NCBI RefSeq assembly: GCF_045679555.1
Contig: NC_092092.1
Coordinates: 10,726,690-10,790,689 of the forward strand
Source: Salvelinus alpinus
Lineage: Eukaryota > Chordata > Actinopteri > Salmoniformes > Salmonidae
Length of the DNA stretch: 64,000 bases
Reading direction: 5' to 3'
Shown: positions 10,313 to 54,300 of the stretch, one piece after another
Layout of the letters: the number at the start of each line of letters is the position of its first letter
Numbering within the stretch: position 1 is the first letter of the stretch
Program-made: the position numbers and the translations under genes
Notes under the pieces: generated by a model
Told to the model about the DNA's origin: nothing
Databases searched by the model: none
The model's input: the letters and a program-made list of their open reading frames with translations, nothing else

Positions 10313-11917
10313 CAGTGCATTCGGATGTTATCAGACCCCTTGACTTTTTCACATTTTGTTACGTTACAGCCTTATTCTAAAATTGATTAAATTGGTTTTC
10401 CCCCTCATCAATCTAGACACAATACCCCATAATGACAAAGCAAAAACAGGTTAAGAAATGTTTGCTAACTTATTAAAATGAAAAAACAGAAATATCACAT
10501 TTACATAAGTATTCAGACCCTTTACTCAGTACTTTGTTGAAGTACCTTTGGCAGCAATTACAGCCTCGAGTCTTCTTGGGTACGATGCTACAAGCTTGGC
10601 ACATCTGTATTTGGGAATTTTCCCCATTCTTCTCGGCAGATTCTCTCAAGCTCGGTCAGGTTGGATAGGGAACGTCGCTGCACAGCTATTTTCAGGTCTC
10701 TCCAGAGATGTTAGATTGGGTTCAAATCCGGGCTCTGACTGGGCCACTCAAGGACATTTAGAGACTTGTCCCGAAGCCATTCCTGTATTGTCTTGGCTGT
10801 TTGTTTAGGGTCGTTGTCCTGTTGGAAGGTGAACCTTTGTCCCAGTCTGAGGTCCTGAGTGCTCTGGAGCAGGTTTTCAAGGATCTCTCTGTACTTTGCT
10901 CTGTTCATCTTTGCCTCGATCCTGACTAGTCTCCCAGTCCCTGCCGCTGAAAAACATCCCCACAGCATGATGCTGCCACCACCATGCTTCACCATAGGGA
11001 TGGTGCCAGGTTTCCTCCACACGTGACGCATGGCATTCAGGCCAGAAAGTTCAATCTTGGTTTCATCACCAGAGAATCTTGTTTCTCATGGTCTGAGAGT
11101 CCTTTAAGTGCCTTTTGGCAAACACCAAGCAGGCTGTCATGTGCCTTTTACTGAGGAGTGGCTTCTGTCTGGCCACTCTACCATACAGGCCTGATTGGTG
11201 GAGTGCTGCAGAGATGGTTGTCCTTCTGGAAGATTCTCCCATCTCCACAGAGGAACTCTAGAGCTCTATCAGGGTGACCATCGGGTTCTTGGTAATTTCC
11301 CTGACCAAGGCCCTTCTCCCCCGATTGCTCAGTTTGGCTGGGTGGCCAGCTCTAGGAAAAGTCTTGGTGGTTCCAAACTTCTTCCATTTAAGAATGATGG
11401 AAGCCACTTTGTTCTTGGGGACCTTCAATGCTGCAGATATTTTTTGGTACCCTTCCCTAGATCTGTGCCTTGACACAATCCTGTCTCGAAGCTCTACGAA
11501 CACCTCCTTCGACCTCGTGACTTGGTTTTTGCTCTGACATGCACTGTCAACTGTGGGACCTTATGTAGAAAGGTGTGTGCCTTTCCAAATCATGTCATAT
11601 CAATTAAATTTACCACAGGTGGACTCCAATCAAGTTGTAGAAACATCAAGGATGATCAATGGAAACAGGATGCACCTGAGCTCAATTTTGAGTCTCATAG
11701 CAAAGGGTCTGAATACTTATTTAACTAAGGTATTTCCGTTTTTTTTATTGTACATTTGCAAAAAAAAATATCTAAAAACCTGTTTTTGCTATTCATTATC
11801 GGGTATTGTGTGTAGATTGATGAGGATGTTTTATTTATTTAATCCATTTTAGATAAGGCTGAAACGTAACAAAATCTGGAAAAAGTCAAGGGGTCTGAAT
11901 ACTTTCTGAATGCACTG
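10313..11917 (-). mobile_element. Tc1-like transposon, copy 2 (second family)
   Basis: Inverted ends CAGTGCATTCGGA... and ...CTGAATGCACTG. TA follows on the right only; the left TA has been lost. Minus-strand transposase pieces at 11503-11258 (SREGYQKISAALKVP, a DNA-binding HTH), 11248-11066 and 11031-10711 ([30 protein letters not shown]). Frames are broken. Same family as the copies at 52764 and 58010. Confidence 0.88.
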
Positions 11918-12647
11918 TATACTCTGTACTCATTCAGCTATTTCAGTTTATTTGAATGTCTGTAATAACTGTGGATGTCTGGAATGCTACAAAATGTACC
12001 AACATATATATCCTTAGCAGCTGTAATTTAACTTTTAGACTGAACAATGTGTCAGCAAAGTAACATACCAACATGCTTATTTTCAGACACAGGGAAAAAT
12101 ACAGATGCTGTCGATAAAATCTCGTAAAATGTGTATCATGTAGTTATGAACTACAAGCTGTTCTAGACTTTTCTGTTACAGCCATTATGACAAAGTGTCA
12201 ACTCAACGTTGCATAAGGTTACTTGGTCTCCTAGACAATATCATTCTAAACATACTCGACATAATACACAGGTGTCACTTAACAAACAAACAGTTTCAGA
12301 TGCCACCTAAATGAAAAGGCAAATATGAATGAATAAAATATATTAATGTTACATTTCTTCAATACAAATGATACATTTAAGAACAATTGAACAGAATTCT
12401 GCTTTGTCTTCGATGCCACCATTTGTTTGTTTCGAGTGCATCTAAAATCTGTAAAGATTCCTGTCTTAGTGCAACAATGTGATGCATCTTCTCTACAATT
12501 TCCCCCCCCCTTGTTACAAGTGGCTCCTCCTTGTTCCCACTACTGTAGACTTCCTGGTTCTTTGGACAGGCACTTAAACCAGTGTCTGATGAAAGTCATT
12601 GCACCTTGCCCCATTTTCAAGCTGTCCCTGAATCATCTACGAGGGTG
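11918..12647 (-). other. Presumed rps6ka2 3' UTR
   Basis: Directly downstream of the stop codon at 12648. A minus-strand AATAAA at 11947-11952 would give a UTR of about 700 nt ending just before Tc1 copy 2. Extent not proven. Confidence 0.4.
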
Positions 12648-45671
<33,024 letters not shown>

Positions 45672-46140
45672 TGCGCCCTGCTTCAGATCTGCATTTCAGA
45701 TCAGCCCTGGCAGTTTATATTTGCTCAACAACTATAGATGAGTAAACAACAAAAAGGGATTTAGCGTCCTCCTAGTCACTTCTAATCCATACTTCCGATA
45801 CGGCAGATAAACAGCTACCAGGAAAACCTTTGCGATTTGGTCACGGTTGACACCACCGCAGTGTCTGTCCTTCCTTGCTACCGCGCAATGCTTTGATTTG
45901 ACAGTGGCATCCAAGCAGCAGTGATTCTGGCGAGTGTCCTCAGCACCCGCCGCTATCCCTTGCGTCCCGCTGAATCAGCACGTGCAGTGAGTGACGCAAT
46001 GTGAGGCGAGCGATGGCTCCCTTCCTCCTCCTCAGCATTCGGATTCTTCTTTTCGCGCCCAATCAAACAGGACGTTGGTAGTCTAGTAGAAAACTCCCCT
46101 TCTCGATCAAACTAGAGCAGCTAATCCACATGTTCATGAT
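45672..46140 (-). promoter_or_regulatory. Presumed rps6ka2 5' UTR and promoter
   Basis: Upstream of the start codon the sequence turns CpG-richer. It holds an inverted CCAAT within GCGCCCAATCA (plus, about 46056) and a CRE-like GTGACGCAA (plus, about 45991). No clear TATA box. Position inferred from the first exon. Confidence 0.4.
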
Positions 46141-46982
46141 GGTGGACACTGCAGAGAGCAGCATGCAATGTTGGTATGATGCCCAGTGAAATGCTGAGGT
46201 CTCATCTGTCATCATCAGGCATGTTAGGGATGCATGGACCACAGGGGAATGTGTGGTAGTGTTTATAAAATGGTTATAAGAAGCTGATTAGGTTAAGAAA
46301 AGGCAAACCACATTTAGGATGCCTGTAATATAACCTGTATACCCCATGGGTTACATTTTGTTAGTAAATCAGTCAATTGAAATGGATAAAGCAGGATCTT
46401 GATAGTGTGCATTGAGAATCCTAATTGACCTCTGAGGACTAGCTCATTATATAATGTGCATTAGATTATTAAATAATGTGCATTAGATTATTAATATGGC
46501 AGCCATTAGGAGAAAGCTCCATTAGGCCTACCACCTAACCCCATGACCTAGCCTTTTGGGGGCCCTAAACAAGATTTGGTTGCCCACCCACACACTTTTA
46601 GTGGCCCCCCTTTTCAAGGTGGAGAGAAAAATGTTTTACCGTACATTTTCTGCAATTCTACACATTTAGCCATGGGGAGTATATTTTCTTAGCAGTTTTA
46701 AAGCAAGCTTTCTGCAATGCTACACATTTGCCATGGGGCGGAGAGAAATGTTTGCAATTTTGTTACAAATTTCTTGCAATTCTACACATTTCTCAAGACT
46801 TATGTCATGTTAATGATATCAGAGTGAGAGAGACTAACATAATCAACGGAGCATTAGTCAACATGGCCGAGAAGAAGATACTGAGACCGACTGATAATAA
46901 ACTGCTCCAATATTACAGTTCATAAATGATTCAAATGAACATGCTCTGTTAATGTACATAAATGTCATGATTTTTTGGGGAC

Positions 46983-47035
46983 TGACTTCTTCCCGAAGGT
47001 AGACGGAAAACCATCTCCTAACTGTACATTTCCGC
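46983..47035 (-). pseudogene. Fragment copy of rps6ka2 exon 1
   Basis: 53 bp matching exon 1 positions 45606-45657 with one inserted base (TTCCCG for TTCCG) and one substitution. Same orientation as the gene, about 1.3 kb upstream. It lacks the start codon and splice donor, so it cannot serve as an exon. Confidence 0.85.
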
Positions 47036-47090
47036 TGGGCACCTGCCCTGCATGCCCGGTCAGTATTTGACCATGATTACTACATGTTTA

Positions 47091-47329
47091 TGTAACAGTT
47101 TAACTTTAGTCCGTCCCCTCGCCCCGACCCGGGTGCGAACCAGGGACCCTCTGCACACATCAACAACAGTCACATACGAAGCATCGTTACCCATCGCTCC
47201 ACAAAAGCCACGGCCCTTGCAGAGCAAGGGGAACCACTACTTCAAGGTCTCAAAGCGAGTGACGTCACCGATTGAAACACTATTAGCGCGCACCACCGCT
47301 AACTAGCTAGCCATTTCACATCGGTTACA
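47091..47329. repeat. Dispersed salmonid repeat with TGTAAC ends
   Basis: TGTAACAGTTTAACTTTAG ... GCTAGCCATTTCACATCGG then TTACA; terminal 6 bp inverted. Contains GGTTCGCACCC on minus, resembling a B box, but no paired A box. Confidence 0.5.
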
Positions 47330-47331
47330 CT

Positions 47332-49431
47332 TAGCGCCTTCAAAAAGTATTCACACTCCTTGAACTTTTCAACTTTTTGTTGTGTTACAGCCTGAATTTA
47401 AAATGGATTAAATTGAGATTGTGTGCCACTGGCCTACACAGAATAGCCAATAAAGTCAAAGTGGAATTATGTTTTTTAAAACTTTTACAAATTAATAAAA
47501 AATGAAAAGCTGAAATGTGTATTCAAACCCTTTGTCATGGCAAGCCTAAATTCGTTCAGGAGTAAACATTTTCTTAACAAGTCACATAATAAGCTACATA
47601 GACTCACTGTGTGCAATAATAGTGTTTAACATGATTTTTGAATGACTACCTCAGTCGAGCAGTGAATTTCAAACACAGATTCAACCACAAAGACCAGGCA
47701 GGTTTTCCAATAACTTGCAAAAAGGTTACCTATTGGCAGTGGTGTAAAGTACTTAAGTAAAAATACTTTATAGTACTACTTAAGAAGTTTTTTTAGGGTA
47801 TCTGTACTTTACTTGGCTATTTATATATTTTTTTACAACTTTTACTTTACTACATTCCTAAAGAAAATAATGTACTTTTTACTCCATAAATATTCCATGA
47901 CACCCAAAAGTACTCGTTACATTTTGAATGCTTAACAGGAAAGGAAAATTGTCAAATTCACACACTTATCAAGATAACATCCCTGGTCATCCCTACTGCC
48001 TCTGATCTGGCGGACTCACTAAACACAAATGCTTGTAAATTATGTCTGCATGTTGTAGTGTGACCCTGGCTATCCTTAATTAAAAAATAAAATTGTACCT
48101 TTTGGTTTGCTTAATATAAGGAATTTTAAATGATTTATACTTTTACTTTTGATACTTAAGTAAATATAATTGCAAAAATGTCCTTAAGTATCAAAATTAT
48201 ATTTAAAACCAAATACTTTTAGACTTTTACTCAAGTAGTATTTTACTGGGTGACCTTCACTTGAGTCATTTTCTATTAAGGTATCTTTACTTTTACTCAA
48301 GTATGGCAATTGGGTACCTTTTCCACCACTGCCAATTGGTAGATGGGTAAAAAAAAGAAGCAGATATTGAATATCCCTTTGAGCATGTTGAATTTATTAA
48401 TTACACTTTGGATGGTGTATCAATACACCATCCACCATCAATACAATAAAGATACAGGCGTCCTTCCTAACTCAGTTGCTGGAGAAGAAGGAAACCACTC
48501 AGGGATTTCACCATGAAGCTAATGGTGACTTTAAAACACTTATAGAGTTTAATGGCAGTGATAGGAGAAAGCTGAGGATGGATCAACAACATTGTAGTTA
48601 TGCCACAATACTAACCTAAATGACAGAGTGAAAAGAAGGAAGCCTGTACAGAATAAAATATTCTGAAACATGCATCCTACAAAAAAATTTGGCAAAGAAA
48701 TTAATACAAAGCGTTATGTTTAGGGCAAATCCAAAACAACACATCACTGAGTACCACTCGTCATATTTTGAAGCATGGTGGTGGCTGCATCATGTTATGG
48801 GTATGCTTGTCATATGCAAGGAGTAGGGAGTGTTTTAAAGATAAAACAAAAAAGGCAAAGGGCTAAGCACAGGCAAAATCCTAGAGGAAAAACTGGTTCA
48901 GTCTGCTTTCCAATAGACATTGGGAGACAAATTCACCTGTCAGCAGGACAATAATCTAAAACAAGGCCAAATATACACTGGAGTTGCTTACCAAGATGAC
49001 ATTGAATGTTCCTGAATGGCCTAGTTACAGCTTTGACTTAAAAATCGTCTTGAAAATCTATGTGAAGACTTCAAAATGGCTATTTAGCAATGATCAACAA
49101 CCAACTTGACAGAGCTTGAAGAATTTATTATTTTTTTGAAAATATTGCACAATCCAGGTTAGCAAAGTTCTTAGAGACTTACCTAGAAAGACTCACTGCT
49201 GTAATCGCTGCCAAAGGTGATTCTAAAATGTATTGACTCAGGGGTGTGAATACTTATGTAAATTAAATATCAGTATTTTATTTTCAATACATGTGCAAAA
49301 GAATCTGGGGGTTTATGGGGGTATTGTGTGTAGATGGGTGAGAGAAAACAAATATTTAATCAATTTTGAATTCAGGCTGTAACACAACAAAATGTTGAAT
49401 AAGGTGTATGAATACTTTCTGAAGGCACTAT
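47332..49431 (+). mobile_element. Tc1-like transposon, copy 4 (third family), split by a MITE
   Basis: Ends GCGCCTTCAAAAAGTATTC and its inverted ...CTTTCTGAAGGCACTATA. The plus strand shows remnants of a transposase (HGGGCIML-like after GAAGCATGGTGGTGGCTGC, and CAGCAGGACAATAATC for QQDN). Heavily decayed. The interior is interrupted at 47737-48331. Confidence 0.75.
47737..48331. mobile_element. hAT-like MITE inside Tc1 copy 4
   Basis: CAGTGGTGTAAAGTACTT ... TTTTCCACCACTG inverted ends, 595 bp, with 8-bp target duplication CCTATTGG / CCAATTGG (7 of 8). Younger than the Tc1 element it splits. Confidence 0.8.
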
Positions 49432-49705
49432 AGCTGGTTAGACTAACTTACCAGTCTAAAATGTTTTTGCTGACATGCTAATTGAGTGATTGTCAGTGAC
49501 TGACATAACAAGAGAGAAACTGCTGATGCACCAAATTTAGAAATTGCACCCTGTGTATTCTACTATTCTAACTCTCAATAGTAAGTTGAGAACCCGACTG
49601 AGTTCCTAAAATATTATTATTATTTACTTTTTTTGTCAGGGGCCCCCTAGCCTAGGTGGCCATAAGCGACCAGTTATGTTGCTTATGCCTGGAGCTGGCT
49701 CTGCC

Positions 49706-49840
49706 CATGACCTGTCTCTATAGAGGCTTACCACCTAACCCTGTGACCTGTGTCCATAGAGGCCTATCACCTAACCCTATGACCTGTCTCTATAGAGGCC
49801 TACAACCTAACCCAATGACCTGTGTCTATAGAGGGTCATC
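49706..49840. repeat. Tandem repeat, about 4 copies of 35 bp
   Basis: Unit built on CCTATAGAGGCCTACCACCT-like text with AACCCNATGACCTG. One further unit lies at 46521-46549, showing that the composite element jumped into this array. Confidence 0.75.
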
Positions 49841-50480
49841 ACAGGGCAATTACAAATACATAACCAACTTTGAATAGGCTTACTGTGTAGAGATTGTTTA
49901 TGAAATCATGCATTAGGCCTACATTATAGTGAGACTGTCTTTGCAGCTGGTTAAAGTGGTACCTAAACCAATGCTCTAAACAAGGAGAGATGAAATGTAT
50001 GTACAAATCTGATGATGCTTACATAGTCACCCTCACTGAAACCTTCAAATATAAAAAAAAATGTCTCCTTCTGCATGTGCAGCTTAGAGGTAACAAGGTG
50101 AGAAATACCCAGTGCACAGTGGATTTCATTTTTTTCAACACTCAGATGTTCCACATTCATCAGAGCATGCACTGCAAAATGCTTATATGAACATCCAGAC
50201 ATTGCCTATGTCTGGGACTGGTGGGATTAGATTGCACTTGTATCAGAAGTACAACCAAACAGTGGTAACGGTTGTTACCGGCCTTATAGGGATGCTTGCT
50301 TTCGTTCTCATAAAGGGGACAATGTCTCTGAGAATAATGAGTTATATACTGTACATAATCCTGAGGCTATGGGAGGACATCTCTGATCTATCCCTGATCC
50401 AGAGGCCTTGGGAGGAGAGGACACCAGAAGCTGTCAGAGCACATACACAACTTTCCATACACCTTTCCATACACCTGTAA
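49841..50480. other. Intergenic DNA without recognised gene
   Basis: Small ORFs only, no domain recognised. Confidence 0.3.
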
Positions 50481-51105
50481 ATTAAAACTTCTTTGGGATT
50501 GGTGTCCCGTCTACGGGACGTTTGAGCTAACGTAGGCTAATGAGATTAGCATGAGGTTGTAAGTAACAAGAACATTTCCAAGGACATAGACATATCTGAT
50601 ATTGTCAGAAAGCTTAAATTCTTGTTAATCTAACTGCACTGTCCAATTTACAGTAGCTATTACAGTGAAAGAATACCATACTATTGTTTTAGGAGAGTGC
50701 ACAATTTTGAACATGAAAAGTTAAACAAATTACAAATTTGGGCAGTCTTGATACAAAATGTTGAACAGAAATGCAATGGTTCATTGGATCATTCTAAAAC
50801 TTTGCACATACACTGCTGCCATCTAGTGGCCAGAATCTAAATTGCACCTGGGCTGGAATAATACACTATGGCCTTTCTTTTGCATTTCAAAGATGGTACA
50901 ATTTTTATCTTTTACTAGATCTACTGTGTTATATTCTCCTACATTCCTTTCACATTTCCACAAACTTCAAAAACTGTTTCCTTTCAAATGGTACAAAGAA
51001 TATGCATATCCTTGCTTCAGGGACTGAGCTACAGGCAGTTAGATTTGGGTATGTCATTTTAGGCGAAAATAGAAAAAGAGGGGCGGATCCTTAAGAGGTT
51101 TAAGA
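50481..51105. mobile_element. Salmonid DNA transposon (piggyBac-like, non-autonomous)
   Basis: AAAACTTCTTTGGGATTGGT, CCCGTCTACGGGACG ... ACTGCTGCCATCTAGTGGCC ... GGGGCGGATCCTTAAGAGG. Inverted AACTTCTT and AAGAGGTT ends. Recognised as a frequent family; superfamily assignment is recall only. Confidence 0.5.
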
Positions 51106-52763
51106 ATCTTGACATTTTGACCAAATCTTACGGTGAACAAATTATTGCAGTTTACAAAGACCAAATGTAGTACTCTGTTCCATAAAGCTTTTACATCTAG
51201 TCAGCTTCTACAGCTGCTGTTCGTTTAAAGCATAGCCATACTTTTATTGTCGACAAGGCTTGCATACATTGCAGGTGGTCTGTCTACAGTAAATGTGAAC
51301 ATTTCCATATTATCTAATTCCTTTGAACATCACAATGCATGACTTATCTCTGCCTCTGGCCATCTGCGGGATTGACTGCAATTTATTACGCCCTGGTCGG
51401 TGTGATATTTGCAAGTACAAACAGATACATCTAAGTGATCCTGCTAGAATCTGTCCGTATGTTAATATCTGTGAAATGCTAAAATAACGAGATGAGTCAT
51501 CCACAAATGTGGCACTGGCACACATCATACCTAGAAAAAGCCAAAGTCGGAATGCACGCTTTAGATTAGATTGTCATGGAGTACTGTCTGACAAAGATAA
51601 TAAAGGTCTCAAAACCAATCATTCATATCTATGGAGAGTCACTGCAGTGACTATATTAAGTACCGGTGGCACTTCAAAACAATGTCAGGATTTGAAATGT
51701 AAACCCACTTTAAAAAGTCAACACCTTATTTTGCAATGACAATGTCAAGACTTCAAAGAATATGCTTTGAAGTCTTGAATATGGATTCTTTATGCCTCCC
51801 AAAGTTTTCAGGGATTGTAGTTTTTGATAAAACAAAGACTGTAAAATCACCAGTAATTCAGCTAAAAATGTGTTTAATTTAGGACATCTGTTCCGAAGTA
51901 TTCCCCCCCCAAAAAAGAAACTCGTTCGTGTCTCAATGTAATCAAAGTATAACATTATTGTTACTTTCAAATACAATCACTTTTTTTGGTGGTCTATTTG
52001 CAGTGTACAAATTATTACAATTATGTTCCGGACCCCCGACAAATATCGTTCTTCGGTTACACCTGCTTTAGTGGATATAAGCACCTAAAATGTTCCCTTT
52101 AGAGCAACTGTATAGCAAAAGTGTTGCTGTCTGTTTCACAAAAAAACCCAGAGGATATCATTCAAAAAGCTTTACCATGTCTGTATTGACATACCCGCTT
52201 TCCATACAGTAATTTACCTGGAATGGATTGAACCATCTTGGTGTCTTATATCTGACTGATTCATGACGCAGCACTGTTCCCCCTATTACAGTAAATCTGC
52301 CTAGTTGAAATAATGTTCTAAGCATCTGTTCAAGAAGACAAGCTATGTGGAAGTTCTTCATTTTAGATTCAGGGGGTGTAAAAAACAATTCAGTCATCAC
52401 TTCAGTTTGTACAGCAGCCATTAGGACAGCATGTAATTATACTGGACTTGATCTCACTCTGAGAACACAGATGGAATGTGGGAGTTATCATGCAAACACT
52501 TCCTCATAGGTTCCACACAACACCAGTAGGTTTTATCTACTATACTTACATTGCCAAGACACATTGATCACATCCAATAAGGCGAGTACAGTACATCAAG
52601 CTGTGGATCCTAAACCATGCTCCTCCCAAGTATGCATTGCATTTTTACAATTCAAAACTTCTGGAATAAACTGAAGAGACTGTCACATCAGCAACTTCTT
52701 CAAATATAGTGCCTATAGAAAGTCTACACCATCCATTCAAAAAGTCCACCTTTTGTAGCCTTA
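51106..52763. other. Intergenic DNA, unrecognised
   Basis: Holds an 87-codon minus ORF at 52158-52421 (MAAVQTEVMTEL..., followed by a GTAAAT donor-like site) that matches nothing I know, and plus ORF pieces around 51310-51740. Coding status open. Confidence 0.25.
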
Positions 52764-53291
52764 GAGTGCATTCGGAAAGTAGTCAGACCCCTTGACTTTT
52801 TCCACATTTTAGTTACGTTAACACCTTATTCTAAAATTGATGAAATTGTTTTTCCCCCCCTCATCAATCTACAGACGATACCTCATGACAAAGCAAAAAC
52901 AGGTTTAGACATTTTTTTAAATAAATAAAAAGTTAAATATCACATTTACATTAGTATTCAAACCCTTTGTTGAAGCACCTTTAACAGCGATTACAGCCTC
53001 AAGTCTTCTTGGGTCTGACACTACAAGCTTGTCACACCTGTATTTGGGAAGTTTCTCCCATTTTTCTCTTCAGATCCTCTTTAGCACTGTCAGGTTGGAT
53101 GGGGAGCGTTGCTGCACAGGTATTTTTAGGTCTCTCCAGAGATGTTCGATCGGGTTCAAGTCCAGGATCGGGCTAGGCCACTCAAGGACATTCAAAGACT
53201 TGTCCCGAAGCCACTGCTGCTTTGTCTTGGCTGTGTGCTTAGGGTCATTGTCCTGTTGGAAGGTGAATCTTCGCCCCAGTCTGAGGTTCTA
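52764..53291 (-). mobile_element. Truncated Tc1-like copy 5
   Basis: Starts AGTGCATTCGGAAAGTAGTC and follows copy 2 until CCCAGTCTGAGGTTC, then breaks off. Only the C-terminal third of the transposase remains. Confidence 0.8.
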
Positions 53292-54190
53292 TAAGGGTAC
53301 AAGTGCTGGGCCTCCTGATAATAATTAGGTGCATGTTTCCTCTAGGATCAGACTATGACAGATACAAAACAACATCAATAAAGGAAACTAATAGAAATCA
53401 GTGACGAGGTTGTGTGCCAGCCAAAACTAAATCTTGCACTACCTAGACACCCATTAGTAAGGAAATAGATTTTCAATAAGAAAAACATTCATTTCAGTGC
53501 CTCATTGATTTAACCACCTGATGTGTTGTGCACTGAGGTCCACAAGCAAAGGGAAAAGGTGAGAGGACGGAGAGCGAATAGATGCGAGAAGGAATTCTAA
53601 AACGAGCAAAATTATCATGCCGTTTGTATGTGGCTGCTATGATTGTGAACTGTGTTTGCGTGTGATCAGGGGTGTATTCATTCCTCCGATTATGTTGAAC
53701 AACATTTCTTAAAATGGAAGCAAATGGAACAAAACAGGGATAAACATACCTGAATTTGTCCAATAAAAACTCTCGTTTGTAACTGTTGGTCTAATGATTA
53801 CACCCTAGATCAGCTAGTTGCAGGCAAGTGTGCAAGGCGGTATTGAATGTGTCGCTGTCTGTCACCTTAATTACTCTAATTTGTCTCTCGACCTGTGTGC
53901 ACCTACGTTGTAAACTTTCATTCATAGGCTGGATTGTCACAACCTTATGATAGGTATAGGGTAAATTTGAACATCATGTAGTAGCCTAAACCTATCAATG
54001 TTACATTGAGCTGGGTGAATGGAATATGAATGAAAGTCATCCAATATGCTGTAATAGAAATAAGACCATGCTCATAAAAAAAAAAAAGAACATGCTCCCT
54101 CATCTTAAACGTCACGACTGCCACTGACTGAAACTATCAATTAATCTTCTGATCACATTAATGATTAAACAGAGGATTACACAGGACAAA
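53292..54190. other. Intergenic DNA without recognised gene
   Basis: Nothing recognised besides short A-runs. Confidence 0.3.
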
Positions 54191-54300
54191 CTATTTATTT
54201 TTTATTTTTCCATTACTTTACCAGGTAAGTTGACTGAGAACACATTCTCATTTACAGCAACGACCTGGGGAATAGTTACAGAGGAGAGGAGGGGGATGAA
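54191..54300. repeat. Dispersed repeat fragment
   Basis: ACTTTACCAGGTAAGTTGAC then GAACACATTCTCATTTACAG, a frequent fish SINE-type fragment. Confidence 0.5.

Larger units (their letters stand above)
46550..49705. mobile_element. Composite hAT-like element with nested insertions
   Basis: Left part AGCCTTTTGGGGGCCC... (46550-46930) and right part ...GGGGCCCCCTAGCC to CTGGAGCTGGCTCTGCC (49440-49705) are the ends of one family, flanked by CATGACCT on both sides (46542-46549 and 49706-49713). The interior holds an rps6ka2 exon 1 fragment, a dispersed repeat, and a Tc1-like element itself split by a hAT MITE. Confidence 0.6.

Noticed and set aside
8252-11503. Possible functional Tc1 transposases
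   Set aside because: Both copies are split over several frames, with stops between the HTH and DDE parts.
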